DNA from: Microbacterium paludicola
GTDB lineage: Bacteria > Actinomycetota > Actinomycetes > Actinomycetales > Microbacteriaceae
Assembly (NCBI RefSeq): GCF_015235415.1
Contig: NZ_JADGLL010000031.1
Coordinates: 1 to 32,600, forward strand
Reading direction: 5' to 3'
DNA: 32,600 nt
Shown here piece by piece: positions 1 to 9,745 of the stretch (position 1 is the first letter of the stretch; every line of letters begins with the position of its first letter). The notes below the pieces were generated by a model. The model made no database searches. It was given only the letters and a program-made list of their open reading frames with translations, and was not told where the DNA came from. The position numbers and the translations under genes were made by a program.

Positions 1-72
1 GGCTTGATCCGGATGCGGCGGCGGAGCACGCGCCGGCGGGAGCTCGAGGCGGCCCCGACTACCCTGGAACCC

Positions 73-1500
73 ATGCTCAACATGGCCGACGGTGTCGCGC
101 GTCTCGGCGACCTGGCGGCCTCGCCCGTCGTGGCGACGCTCGCCCGCGCCTTCGCCGACGCCGGGCACGACCTCGCGATCGTCGGCGGCCCCGTGCGCGA
201 CGCGCTGCTCGGACGCAGCACGCACGACCTCGACTTCACGACGGATGCGCACCCCGACGACATCCTGCGGATCGTGAAGCCGATCTCGACCGCGCAGTGG
301 GACATCGGCCGCGCGTTCGGCACGATCGGCGCCCGCGTGCAGGGTGAGCAGGTCGAGATCACCACCTATCGCGCCGACAGCTACGACGGCGTCACTCGCA
401 AGCCGACCGTCGAGTTCGGCGACACGCTCGAGGCCGACCTGGTGCGGCGCGACTTCACGGTCAACGCGATGGCGCTGCGGGTCACCGAGGTCAAGCTCGT
501 CGACCCCACCGGCGGCGTCGAGGACCTGCTCGCCGGCGTCCTGCGCACCCCCATCGACCCGCGCATCAGCTTCGGCGACGACCCGCTCCGGATGCTGCGC
601 GCCGCCCGCTTCTCTTCGCAGCTCGGCTTCGAGGTCGAGGAGGGGACGCTCGCGGCGATCGAGGAGCTGCGCGGCACCCTCTCGATCGTCAGCCCCGAGC
701 GCATCCAGGGCGAGCTCACGCGCCTGCTGGGAACGGACGATCCGGTGCGCGGCATCCGCGTCCTCGTCGAGACCGGGCTGATGGAGGAGTTCCTCCCCGA
801 GGTGTCCGCCCTGCGCCTCGAGGTCGACGAGCACCACCACCACAAGGACGTCTACGAGCACTCGCTCACGGTGCTGCTGCAGGCGATCGAGCACGAGGGC
901 ATCCGGTTCCCCGATCAGGAGCCGGATGTCGCGCTGCGCCTTGCCGCTCTGCTCCACGACATCGGCAAGCCGCGCACGCGCAAGCTCGAGAAGGGCGGCG
1001 CGGTCACGTTCCACCACCACGACATCGTGGGGGCGCGGATGGCGCGCAAGCGCCTGCAGGCGCTGCGCTTCGACGGCGCGACGATCGACGCGGTGTCCCG
1101 GCTGATCGAGCTTCACCTGCGGTTCTTCGGCTACGCCGAGGGCGCCTGGACCGATGCCGCCGTGCGGCGGTACGTGCGGGACGCGGGCGACCAGCTCGAG
1201 CGGCTTCACATCCTGACGCGCGCCGACGTCACCACGCGCAACAAGCGCAAGGCCATGCGCCTGGCGTCGGCCTACGACGACATCGAGGCGCGGATCGTGA
1301 CGCTGCGCGAGCAGGAGGAGCTCGACTCCATCCGGCCCGAGCTCGACGGCAACCGCATCCAGGAGGTGCTCGGCATCTCCCCCGGGCCGGAGGTGGGCCG
1401 GGCGTACAAGTTCCTGCTCGACCTGCGTCTCGACGAGGGCGTGCTCGGGCCGGAGGAGGCCGAGAGCCGCCTGCGGCAGTGGTGGGCCGCGCAGGCCTGA
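73..1500 (+). CDS. cca: CCA tRNA nucleotidyltransferase with HD domain
   Basis: Adds or repairs the 3' CCA end of tRNAs from CTP and ATP in the cytoplasm. The 475-residue product has the class II nucleotidyltransferase head: GGPVRD at residues 38-43 and the metal-binding DLD at 52-54. The tRNA-binding linker follows, then a His-rich HD region (HHHHKDVYEH and HDIGKP near residue 295). The HD domain is common in bacterial CCA enzymes and can carry phosphohydrolase activity. The frame is open upstream to position 4, but that extension (Arg-rich, TTG start) is unlike the family, so I place the start at the ATG at 73; no strong ribosome-binding site decides it. It stands alone ahead of the glycosyltransferases. 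The family assignment is firm; whether it is a full CCA adder or an A-adding relative is inference. Confidence 0.93.
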   Translation: MLNMADGVARLGDLAASPVVATLARAFADAGHDLAIVGGPVRDALLGRSTHDLDFTTDAHPDDILRIVKPISTAQWDIGRAFGTIGARVQGEQVEITTYRADSYDGVTRKPTVEFGDTLEADLVRRDFTVNAMALRVTEVKLVDPTGGVEDLLAGVLRTPIDPRISFGDDPLRMLRAARFSSQLGFEVEEGTLAAIEELRGTLSIVSPERIQGELTRLLGTDDPVRGIRVLVETGLMEEFLPEVSALRLEVDEHHHHKDVYEHSLTVLLQAIEHEGIRFPDQEPDVALRLAALLHDIGKPRTRKLEKGGAVTFHHHDIVGARMARKRLQALRFDGATIDAVSRLIELHLRFFGYAEGAWTDAAVRRYVRDAGDQLERLHILTRADVTTRNKRKAMRLASAYDDIEARIVTLREQEELDSIRPELDGNRIQEVLGISPGPEVGRAYKFLLDLRLDEGVLGPEEAESRLRQWWAAQA

Positions 1501-1565
1501 CGCGGACACCCGCTCAGCCGCGGAACGACGCGGCACGCCTCCCGGAACGGAAGGGGCGAGTCGGA

Positions 1566-1571
1566 TAGGCT
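1566..1571 (+). promoter_or_regulatory. Candidate -10 box for the glycosyltransferase pair
   Basis: TAGGCT lies in the 121-base gap after cca and would start transcription near 1578, giving an untranslated leader of about 75 bases before the GTG start at 1655. No convincing -35 box is seen. Low-complexity GC-rich sequence around it makes this a tentative call. Confidence 0.35.
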
Positions 1572-1654
1572 CTGACTTCGACTTCCCGTCCTCTCGCCGC
1601 CGACCCCCCGGGCGAGAGGCGATGCCGCCACGAACAGCACTGCGAGGCTCGAAC

Positions 1655-2854
1655 GTGACCGACTCCCCCGTTCCGGACGCCCCCCGGAAGCCGTTGCGCG
1701 TCCTCATCGGAGCCGACACCTTCCACCCCGACATCAACGGCGCCGCCCGCTTCGCCGAGCGCCTCGCCGCCGGGCTCGTGCAGCGCGGGCACGAGGTCCA
1801 CGTCGTGGTGCCGAACACCCGGTACCGCGACGAGCCTCACCGCACCGAGACCATCGAGGGCGTGCAGATGACGGTGCACCGCCTGCCGTCGGTCAAGCTG
1901 TGGTGGCACGAGTGGCTGCGGTTCGTGTGGCCGTGGCGCGCGAAGCACCACGCCCGCCGCGTGCTCGATCGCGTCAAGCCCGACGTCGTGCACAGCCAGT
2001 CGCACATCGTCGTCGGCCGCGGCCTCACGCGCGAGGCGCGCAAGCGCGGCATCCGCGTCGTCGCGACGAACCACGTGATGCCCGAGAACATCCTCGACCA
2101 CACCACGCTCCCCGAGTGGGCGAACCGGATCCTGGTGAAGCTCGCGTGGGCCGATGCGAAGCGCACGTTCGGGATGGCCGCGGCGATCACCACCCCGACG
2201 CGTCGGGCGGCCGACTTCCTCGAGAAGACGATCGACATCGCCGGCGTGATCCCCGTCAGCTGCGGCATCGACCGCACGCAGTACACCCCCGATCTCGGGC
2301 CCCGCACCGAGAACCGGATCGTCTTCGTCGGCCGGATCACGGCCGAGAAGCAGGTGGATGTCATCCTGCGCGCGGTCGCGAAGCTCGACCCTGCGCTCGA
2401 CGCGAAGCTCGACCTCGTCGGCCAGGGAGACCAGGAGCCGGCGCTGCAGCAGCTCGCCGAGGACCTCGGGATCAAGGATCGCGTGTCGTTCCACGGCCGG
2501 TCGAGCGACGAGCACCTGCGGGCGACGCTCACGAAGGGCGCGGTCTTCGCGATCGCGTCGATCGCCGAGCTCCAGTCGATCGCGACGATGGAGGCGATGG
2601 CGTCGGGCCTGCCGATCGTCGCCGCCGACGCCGTCGCGCTGCCGCACCTCGTTCACGAGGGCGAGAACGGCTATCTCTTCGCGCCGGGCGACTCCGACGA
2701 GCTCGCCGCCAAGCTCACGAAGGTGCTGACCGCGAGCCCCGAGGACCGGCTGCGCATGCAGCAGGCGTCGCTCGACGGCGTGCTCGTGCACGACATCAAC
2801 CGCACGCTCGACACCTTCGAGGCGATCTACCGCGGCGAAGCGCTGCCGGCCTGA
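1655..2854 (+). CDS. GT4-family glycosyltransferase (GT-B fold)
   Basis: Predicted cytoplasmic or membrane-associated retaining glycosyltransferase of 399 residues. The N-terminal half begins with the usual strand and Gly-rich loop (VLIGADTFHPDINGAARF). The C-terminal donor-binding half holds FVGRITAEKQ and an E-x7-E motif within IAELQSIATMEAMASG, which binds the nucleotide sugar in GT4 enzymes. Actinobacterial relatives include mannosyl- and glucosyltransferases acting on glycolipids (the MgtA/PimB type), so a cell-envelope glycolipid is the likely acceptor; this is inference. I chose the GTG at 1655 because GAGG lies 7 bases upstream and the protein then begins close to the fold; an ATG at 1622 adds 11 residues. 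A second GT4 gene follows after 20 bases, so the two are probably one operon. Confidence 0.85.
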   Translation: MTDSPVPDAPRKPLRVLIGADTFHPDINGAARFAERLAAGLVQRGHEVHVVVPNTRYRDEPHRTETIEGVQMTVHRLPSVKLWWHEWLRFVWPWRAKHHARRVLDRVKPDVVHSQSHIVVGRGLTREARKRGIRVVATNHVMPENILDHTTLPEWANRILVKLAWADAKRTFGMAAAITTPTRRAADFLEKTIDIAGVIPVSCGIDRTQYTPDLGPRTENRIVFVGRITAEKQVDVILRAVAKLDPALDAKLDLVGQGDQEPALQQLAEDLGIKDRVSFHGRSSDEHLRATLTKGAVFAIASIAELQSIATMEAMASGLPIVAADAVALPHLVHEGENGYLFAPGDSDELAAKLTKVLTASPEDRLRMQQASLDGVLVHDINRTLDTFEAIYRGEALPA

Positions 2855-2874
2855 GCCCGAGGGATCCGCAGCTC

Positions 2875-4095
2875 ATGCACGTCGTGATCTTCGCGGATCA
2901 GCACGTCGAGTCGCTCGGCGGCGCCCAGGTCTCGACCCGGCTGCAGCGCCGCTACCTCGAGCGGGCGGGACACACCGTGACGATCGTCGCGCCGCGGCGG
3001 CATGGCGCGCGAGCGGTGGTGAACGCCGACGATCCGGCGTATCTCGACCTTCCCTCGATCCCGATCACCCTCGACCGCGAGTACTCGTTCACGTGGCCCG
3101 GTCGCGCGGCCGACCGCGCGATCGACCGCGGGATGACCGAGCGTCTGGCGCCCGACGTCGTGCACGTCCAGGCCGACTTCTGGGGCGCGTTCCTCGGCTA
3201 CCGCTTCGCCGCGCGCCACGGGCTGCCTGTTGTGCACACGATGCACAACCGCGTGGATGTCGGAATCGAGGCGACGGCGCCATTCCCGGGGCTTGTGCTG
3301 CGCGCGCTGAACGGCTGGCGCCGCGCCGTGCTGCGGGGTCTGCCGGGAGGCGCGGCGACCGGTGCCGACGGCTGGGCGTACCTGCGCGGACTCGCGCGCG
3401 GGGCGCGCGCCGTGACCGCGCCATCGAGTCATTTCGCCCGGCGTCTCGAGGCGCACGGGGTCTTCGACGCCGTCGACGTGGTGTGGAACGGGATCGACGA
3501 CGAGGTGTTCGACCGCGTGCGCGCCGAGGCGCCGGCCGAGCGAGCCCCGGGCCCGCCGCGCTTCGTCTGGCTCGGGCGGATGAGCCCCGAGAAGCGGCTG
3601 CTGCCGTTCCTCGAGGCGCTCGCGCAGGCACACGTCGAGTGCGAGGTCGAGCTGATCGGCGGGGGCGGGCAGCTCGCCGCCGCGCGCAAGCTCGTGGACG
3701 CGCACGGCATGCAGGATCGCGTGCGCTTCGCCGGCAAGCTCGCCTACGACGAGACGCTGCGCCGGATCGCGGCGGCCGATGCCCTCGTGCAGACGTCGAT
3801 CGGCTTCGAGACGCAGGGGATGACGCCGTTCGAGGCGGCATCGCTCGGCACGCCCGCCGTGATCAGCGATCCGGACATCGCCGACGAGATCGGCGAGGGA
3901 GTGTGGCGCGTGGAGGCGCCCGCCGACGAGCAGGGGCGGATCCGCGCGCTCGCCGCGGCGCTCTCCCGGGCCGCGGCCGACATCGCCGCGGGAACGGCGC
4001 CCGTGCCCGACCCCGGGATGCCGGCGAGGTTCCGCCAGTCGTCCCGCACGGCAGCGATGGTTGAGGTCTACGGGCGCGTCGCCACCGGTCGCTGA
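2875..4095 (+). CDS. GT4-family glycosyltransferase, second of a tandem pair
   Basis: A 406-residue GT-B enzyme. It starts MHVVIFADQHVESLGGAQ, the Gly-rich acceptor-side loop of GT4 proteins, has a HTMHN segment in the N-terminal half, FVWLGRMSPEKR at the start of the donor domain, and E-x7-E in GFETQGMTPFEAASLG. It follows the other GT4 gene by 20 bases in the same direction, so the two probably act in successive steps on the same lipid or polysaccharide. The two proteins are related only at family level and do not look like recent duplicates. The frame is open far upstream across the preceding gene, but that part is only a shadow of it; the ATG at 2875, with GAGGG about 11 bases upstream, is the sensible start. 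Donor and acceptor cannot be read from sequence. Confidence 0.85.
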   Translation: MHVVIFADQHVESLGGAQVSTRLQRRYLERAGHTVTIVAPRRHGARAVVNADDPAYLDLPSIPITLDREYSFTWPGRAADRAIDRGMTERLAPDVVHVQADFWGAFLGYRFAARHGLPVVHTMHNRVDVGIEATAPFPGLVLRALNGWRRAVLRGLPGGAATGADGWAYLRGLARGARAVTAPSSHFARRLEAHGVFDAVDVVWNGIDDEVFDRVRAEAPAERAPGPPRFVWLGRMSPEKRLLPFLEALAQAHVECEVELIGGGGQLAAARKLVDAHGMQDRVRFAGKLAYDETLRRIAAADALVQTSIGFETQGMTPFEAASLGTPAVISDPDIADEIGEGVWRVEAPADEQGRIRALAAALSRAAADIAAGTAPVPDPGMPARFRQSSRTAAMVEVYGRVATGR

Positions 4096-4118
4096 GCCCG
4101 GCACGAGCGTCAGCGGTT

Positions 4119-4238
4119 TCAGCGCACCAGGCGCCGGGGATCCGTGCGCAGCGCGCGGTAGCCGTCGACGTGCACCTCGTGCACGGTGGCGGCGACCGCG
4201 ACGACCGACAGGATCGCGAGAAGGATGAGAAGGATCAT
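4119..4238 (-). CDS. Small single-pass membrane protein (39-42 aa)
   Basis: A short gene on the minus strand, divergent from the GlxA-type regulator. The peptide is a hydrophobic helix (MILLILLAILSVVAVAAT) followed by a short polar tail rich in Arg, His and Asp ending RRLVR. Start at 4238 is chosen because AGGA lies 8 bases upstream; an in-frame ATG at 4247 would add three residues but has no usable spacing. The hydrophobic-then-basic layout and the placement opposite a regulator with a dyad between them suggest a real gene. I recall similar very short hydrophobic proteins being annotated in Microbacteriaceae but cannot verify it here. Function unknown. Confidence 0.6.
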   Translation of the reverse strand: MILLILLAILSVVAVAATVHEVHVDGYRALRTDPRRLVR

Positions 4239-4261
4239 GGCAGTCATCCTGCGCTTGCGCG

Positions 4262-4285
4262 GATCCTGCCAACAGTGGCAGGATC
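4262..4285. promoter_or_regulatory. Perfect 10-bp dyad, candidate operator of the GlxA-type regulator
   Basis: GATCCTGCCA and TGGCAGGATC are exact inverted repeats separated by ACAG, in the 100-base divergent region between the small membrane gene and the regulator. A second, shorter dyad (GCAG-N5-CTGC) follows about 15 bases downstream and shares the CTGCC half-site. AraC-family regulators often bind paired sites near their own promoters, so autoregulation and joint control of the small gene are likely inferences. Confidence 0.6.
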
Positions 4286-4338
4286 GCCATAACCCGCAGG
4301 AATACTGCCACCCTCACTCCATCCCTCAGGAGCCCCTC

Positions 4339-5325
4339 ATGAAGACCGTCGCGTGCATCGTGCAGGAGGGGTTCGCGCCCTTCGAGTTCGGCGTCGCCTG
4401 CGAGGCGTTCGGCCTCGACCGCACGGCGGAGGGGATCGAGAAGTTCGACTTCCGCATCGTCACGCCCGACCCGGGAGCCGTCACATCCAATCTCGGCTTC
4501 TCGATCAACGTGACCGACGACCTGACCTTCGCCGAGACCGCCGACCTCGTGGTGGTCTCGACGCAGCCGAAGTCGGCGTGGGGACGGATCGACACCCGGG
4601 TCGCCGCCATCCTGCGCTCCGCCGTCGAGCGCGACGCGTGGATCCTCAGCGTCTGCAGCGGCGCGTTCGTGCTCGCCGCCGCGGGCATCCTCGACGGTCG
4701 CCGTGCGACGACGCACTGGCTGTACGCCGACACGATGGCGCGGATGTACCCGCGGGTCGAGGTGGATCCCGACGTGCTCTACGTGCAGGACGGCCGCATC
4801 ATCACAAGCGCCGGCACCGCGGCCGGGCTCGACGCCTGCCTGCACTTGCTGCGCCAGGAGCTCGGCGCCGAGGCGGCCAACCGCATCGCGCGCCGGATGG
4901 TGGTCGCCCCGCAGCGCGAGGGAGGCCAGGCGCAGTTCATCCTGAAGCCGATGCCCGACCAGACCGGCCTCTCGCTCGCGCCGGTCGCCGACTGGGCCGT
5001 CGCCAACCTCCACCGCGACCTCACCGTCGAGCAGCTCGCCAACCGGGCGCACATGTCGCCGCGCACCTTCGCGCGCCGGTTCAAGGCCGACTACGGCACG
5101 ACGCCGGCGGCGTGGCTCGCGCGTCAGCGCATCATCCAGGCGCAGCGGATGCTCGAGGAGACCGAGTGGGGCCTCGACCGCATCGCCGACGAGTGCGGCT
5201 TCGGATCGGCGGCGGTGCTGCGCCAGAACTTCTCGCGGGTGCTCGGCACCACGCCGACGGCCTACCGCGCGCGGTTCGCCTGCCCGCCCGAGACGAAGAA
5301 GGCCCGCGAGGTCGTCGCGGCCTGA
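4339..5325 (+). CDS. GlxA/FtrA-family transcriptional regulator (DJ-1/PfpI plus AraC HTH)
   Basis: A 328-residue DNA-binding regulator. Residues 1 to about 175 form a DJ-1/PfpI-like domain (MKTVACIVQEGFAPFEFGVAC at the start) with the nucleophile-elbow cysteine in VCSGAF at position 106. About 215-315 is an AraC-type double helix-turn-helix (LANRAHMSPRTFARRF and IADECGFGSAAVLRQNF). The DJ-1 domain in this family is taken as a ligand sensor rather than a peptidase. The start at 4339 has CAGGAG 7 bases upstream. The perfect dyad at 4262-4285 is a natural operator. The frame is open back to 4186, but that part overlaps the dyad and is not coding. The inducer is unknown; a small hydrophobic protein gene is transcribed divergently. 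Confidence 0.9.
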   Translation: MKTVACIVQEGFAPFEFGVACEAFGLDRTAEGIEKFDFRIVTPDPGAVTSNLGFSINVTDDLTFAETADLVVVSTQPKSAWGRIDTRVAAILRSAVERDAWILSVCSGAFVLAAAGILDGRRATTHWLYADTMARMYPRVEVDPDVLYVQDGRIITSAGTAAGLDACLHLLRQELGAEAANRIARRMVVAPQREGGQAQFILKPMPDQTGLSLAPVADWAVANLHRDLTVEQLANRAHMSPRTFARRFKADYGTTPAAWLARQRIIQAQRMLEETEWGLDRIADECGFGSAAVLRQNFSRVLGTTPTAYRARFACPPETKKAREVVAA

Positions 5326-5347
5326 CCGCCCGTGCCCAGCGCGGGGG

Positions 5348-5692
5348 TCAGCGGCTGAAGAGCTGCACGACTGTCGGGTACACCCCGGCCCACAGCGCCT
5401 GCTGGATCAGCACGAACATGCAGTACCCGAGCGCGATGGCAGCGAGCCCCTTGCGGGGGTGCCGGAGGCCGAGCAGCGCGCACGCCGCGCCGGCGAGCGA
5501 GAGCACAAGCGAGACGATCGCGACGACGGCGCTCACCGTGGCGTACGACCACTGCAGCTCGTACGACAGGATCGGCAGGAAGCTGCTCGCGGCGCTGAGG
5601 AGGATGAGCGCGCCGACGATGCAGATCGCGACGATCGCGAAGGTGTTGGCGCGTACCGGAGGCGCGGCGGGGGCGTAGGGCTCGGCGGTCAT
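5348..5692 (-). CDS. Small three-helix membrane protein (DUF4190-like)
   Basis: A 114-residue protein with a short Pro/Ala-rich head and three predicted membrane helices (about 17-42, 50-76 and 83-105). A basic turn HPRKG lies between helices 2 and 3, as seen in small DUF4190-type proteins; the family assignment is tentative. GAGGAG lies 6 bases before the ATG, so unlike its upstream neighbour this gene has a clear ribosome-binding site. It is the last of three small membrane genes read in the same direction, 10 bases after the previous stop, probably co-transcribed. It converges with the GlxA-type regulator gene across 22 bases. No enzymatic motif is visible and the function is unknown. Confidence 0.75.
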   Translation of the reverse strand: MTAEPYAPAAPPVRANTFAIVAICIVGALILLSAASSFLPILSYELQWSYATVSAVVAIVSLVLSLAGAACALLGLRHPRKGLAAIALGYCMFVLIQQALWAGVYPTVVQLFSR

Positions 5693-5702
5693 CCGTTGCT
5701 CC

Positions 5703-6080
5703 TCACAGCACCGAGGTCGCGGCGTGGATCATGAACTCGAGGATCGTGACGAAGCCCGAGATCACGGGGACGAGGCCCACGCCGACGGAGACGCCGGCGA
5801 GCACGAACCGCGCGCGCGACGCCATCCCGATCGACCCGGCGACGATGGCGCCGATCCCCAGCAGGGCGCTCGCGAGCTGGGTCGGCAGCGACGAGAGCCC
5901 GACGGTCGTCGGGTCGCCCGAGCTGATGGCCGCGGCCAGGACGAAGACCGCGACGAACCCCAGCAGCACGACTCCCGCGGCGAACCCGGCGGCGACGAGT
6001 GACGCGACGCCCCGGCTCGCGGGTTGCGCGGCGGGGGCGTTCCATGCCGCGGGCGGCGGCGGGTACTCGGGTGCGGTCAC
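5703..6080 (-). CDS. Small membrane protein with proline-rich N terminus
   Basis: A 125-residue protein with a Pro/Ala-rich cytoplasmic head (residues 1-22) and about three hydrophobic helices (25-52, 64-86, 91-115). It begins with GTG and has no ribosome-binding site; instead TAGCCT ends 6 bases before the start, so a leaderless transcript is likely. Similar head and helix layout in its two neighbours suggests the three proteins are related or work together, but this is inference. It is 25 bases downstream of the 6106-6432 gene and 10 bases upstream of the 5348-5692 gene. Function unknown. Confidence 0.7.
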   Translation of the reverse strand: MTAPEYPPPPAAWNAPAAQPASRGVASLVAAGFAAGVVLLGFVAVFVLAAAISSGDPTTVGLSSLPTQLASALLGIGAIVAGSIGMASRARFVLAGVSVGVGLVPVISGFVTILEFMIHAATSVL

Positions 6081-6086
6081 GGGGTC

Positions 6087-6092
6087 AGGCTA
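6087..6092 (-). promoter_or_regulatory. Candidate leaderless -10 box (TAGCCT)
   Basis: On the minus strand TAGCCT fits TAnnnT and is followed by six bases and then the GTG start at 6080. The same arrangement precedes several other genes in this window. No -35 box is clear. Confidence 0.45.
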
Positions 6093-6105
6093 GCGAACGC
6101 CGAGG

Positions 6106-6432
6106 TCAGAGGAACAGCAGGATCGCGGCCAGGGTCGCGAGCGGGGCGAAGGCTCCGACGGCGATGCAGACGAGGCCCCTGCGCCGCGATGAGCCGAAGA
6201 ACACGCCGATGCCGCCGAGGACGATCGCGACGGTTCCCGCGAAACCGGCGATCGCGAGGCCGAGCATCACGCCCATGTGCGCGACCCCGTGGACGAACAG
6301 GAGGGGGTACAGGGCGTACAGCAGGCCGAACACCGCGATGCCGGCGGCGACCTGCGCGGGCGTGATGACCATGCTGCCGACGTGCGGCCGCGACGGTCGC
6401 GCGGGAAGTCGCGGCGACGGGAGCGTGGTCAT
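6106..6432 (-). CDS. Small hydrophobic membrane protein
   Basis: A 108-residue protein with a Pro/Arg-rich head (residues 1-20) and about three membrane helices (24-46, 50-78, 84-106), the second and third joined by a basic turn SSRRRG. The ATG at 6432 is preceded directly by GGAGGG, too close for an ideal ribosome-binding site; an internal ATG at residue 21 is an alternative. It leads a run of three similar small membrane genes and is divergent from clpB. No catalytic motif is visible and the function is unknown. Confidence 0.65.
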   Translation of the reverse strand: MTTLPSPRLPARPSRPHVGSMVITPAQVAAGIAVFGLLYALYPLLFVHGVAHMGVMLGLAIAGFAGTVAIVLGGIGVFFGSSRRRGLVCIAVGAFAPLATLAAILLFL

Positions 6433-6528
6433 CCCTCCAGGATGGCGGCCGCGGCGCCGCCTGTCTGTCCACCGTTAGGAGGGCACGCCGTCGTCCGAGG
6501 CGTCTTCCGCGACCCGCCTCGATCCGAT

Positions 6529-6555
6529 AAACTTGAGCGAAAGCGACTCAAGTTT
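6529..6555. promoter_or_regulatory. HAIR element (HspR operator) before clpB
   Basis: CTTGAGC, seven bases, then ACTCAAG matches the HspR-associated inverted repeat (CTTGAGT-N7-ACTCAAG) at all but one base. The arms extend to nine perfect pairs (AAACTTGAG and CTCAAGTTT, 6529-6537 and 6547-6555). GATAAA at 6526-6531, overlapping the left arm, is a possible -10 box. It lies 20 bases before the clpB start, the known place for HspR repression of clpB and dnaK in actinobacteria. Confidence 0.9.
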
Positions 6556-6575
6556 GCAGGGCTTCGGAGGCGGCA

Positions 6576-8774
<2,199 letters not shown>

Positions 8775-8811
8775 GCGGCAGCGCTGGGGCTCAGCCCTCG
8801 GGTGCGGGGGC

Positions 8812-9666
8812 TCAGACGTCGACCGTGCGGAGCGGGGCGCCGGCGATGCCGGCCTCCGCGCGGAACAGTGCCCCCGCGTTCGGGTCCTCGTGCGGCTCGA
8901 GGCCCTCGCGCGACGTCGTGATGTACAGCGTCGTGCCGTCCGGGCCGCCGAGGGCGCAGGACGTGACCTGCGCGGCGCCGACGTCGACGACCTCGGTCAG
9001 CGTCCCGTCGGCGTCGTAGCGACGCACCGCCGAGCCGCCGTGGAGCGCGACCCACACGCCGTCCTCGACGTCCAGGCACAGGCCATCCGGGCTGCCGACT
9101 CCCTCCGGGAGCGTGACGAAGGGGCGGCGCTCCCCCAGCTCGCCGTCCTCCACGTCGAAGACGTCGATGCGGCCGGTCGGGGTGTCGTTGAAGTACGCGC
9201 GGCTGCCGTCGGCGGTGAAGCCGAGGCCGTTCGAGATCGTGAGGCCGCCGAACAGGCGCTCGGTGGAGCGATCCGTGTTCAGCCGCCACATCGCGGCGGA
9301 CCCGGGCTTCGGGTCGTACGCCATCTGCCCCGCGAGCAGCCGGCCCCGGGGGTCGACGGTGCCCTCGTTGAAGCGGATCGGGCCCTCCCACAGATCGGGC
9401 GTGACCCACTCTCGGCGGTCGTGTGCGTCGTACGCCGCGAACGCGCGCTCGGTGGCGACGATGAAGCCGCCCGCGGTGCGCGGGCGCAGCAGCGCCGCGA
9501 CGGGCGAGTCGACGTGAAGCCGGGAGACGTCGCCGGTGCTCTCGTCGAGCGACAGGATGTCGCCCGCGAGCATGTCGACGAGGCGCAGGCCGCCCCATCC
9601 GTCGTGCCAGACCGCGCCCTCGCCGTGGTATGTGATCGGTGCGGTGATCTGCTCGGCGCGGGGCAT
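8812..9666 (-). CDS. SMP-30/gluconolactonase/LRE family protein
   Basis: A 284-residue six-bladed beta-propeller of the SMP-30/gluconolactonase type. These are metal-dependent hydrolases of sugar lactones or related esters. Family landmarks are the first metal-ligand Glu in GEGAVWH, then RFNEGTVDPRG, SNGLGFTADG and GSPDGLCLD, which carry the Asn and Asp ligands. The start at 9666 has GAGGAGG about 5 bases upstream; the frame continues another 27 codons but that stretch overlaps the divergent gene's promoter and is not family-like. It is transcribed away from the 9746 gene and converges with clpB. The substrate cannot be told. Confidence 0.85.
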   Translation of the reverse strand: MPRAEQITAPITYHGEGAVWHDGWGGLRLVDMLAGDILSLDESTGDVSRLHVDSPVAALLRPRTAGGFIVATERAFAAYDAHDRREWVTPDLWEGPIRFNEGTVDPRGRLLAGQMAYDPKPGSAAMWRLNTDRSTERLFGGLTISNGLGFTADGSRAYFNDTPTGRIDVFDVEDGELGERRPFVTLPEGVGSPDGLCLDVEDGVWVALHGGSAVRRYDADGTLTEVVDVGAAQVTSCALGGPDGTTLYITTSREGLEPHEDPNAGALFRAEAGIAGAPLRTVDV

Positions 9667-9745
9667 CGGTCCTCCTCGGATCGCGGGTGGCGGCCGTGAC
9701 CATTCTGTCGCGGCGCCCGGGCCTCGCGTACGGCAGGATGTCGCC

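Noticed and set aside
4..72. Upstream start for the tRNA nucleotidyltransferase
   Set aside because: The extra 23 residues are Arg-rich, begin with TTG at the window edge and have no counterpart in the family.
1900..2874. N-terminal extension of the second glycosyltransferase reading through the first
   Set aside because: It overlaps the first glycosyltransferase in another frame, is Arg/Pro-rich and unlike GT4; the real start is the ATG at 2875.
2827..5052. Long antisense frame (741 codons) over the second glycosyltransferase and the GlxA-type regulator
   Set aside because: Spans two genes with clear family motifs, has low-complexity composition and no domain of its own.
8775..8811. Terminator after clpB
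   Set aside because: Repeated GGGGCTCAG words are present, but no stable stem with a short loop could be drawn.
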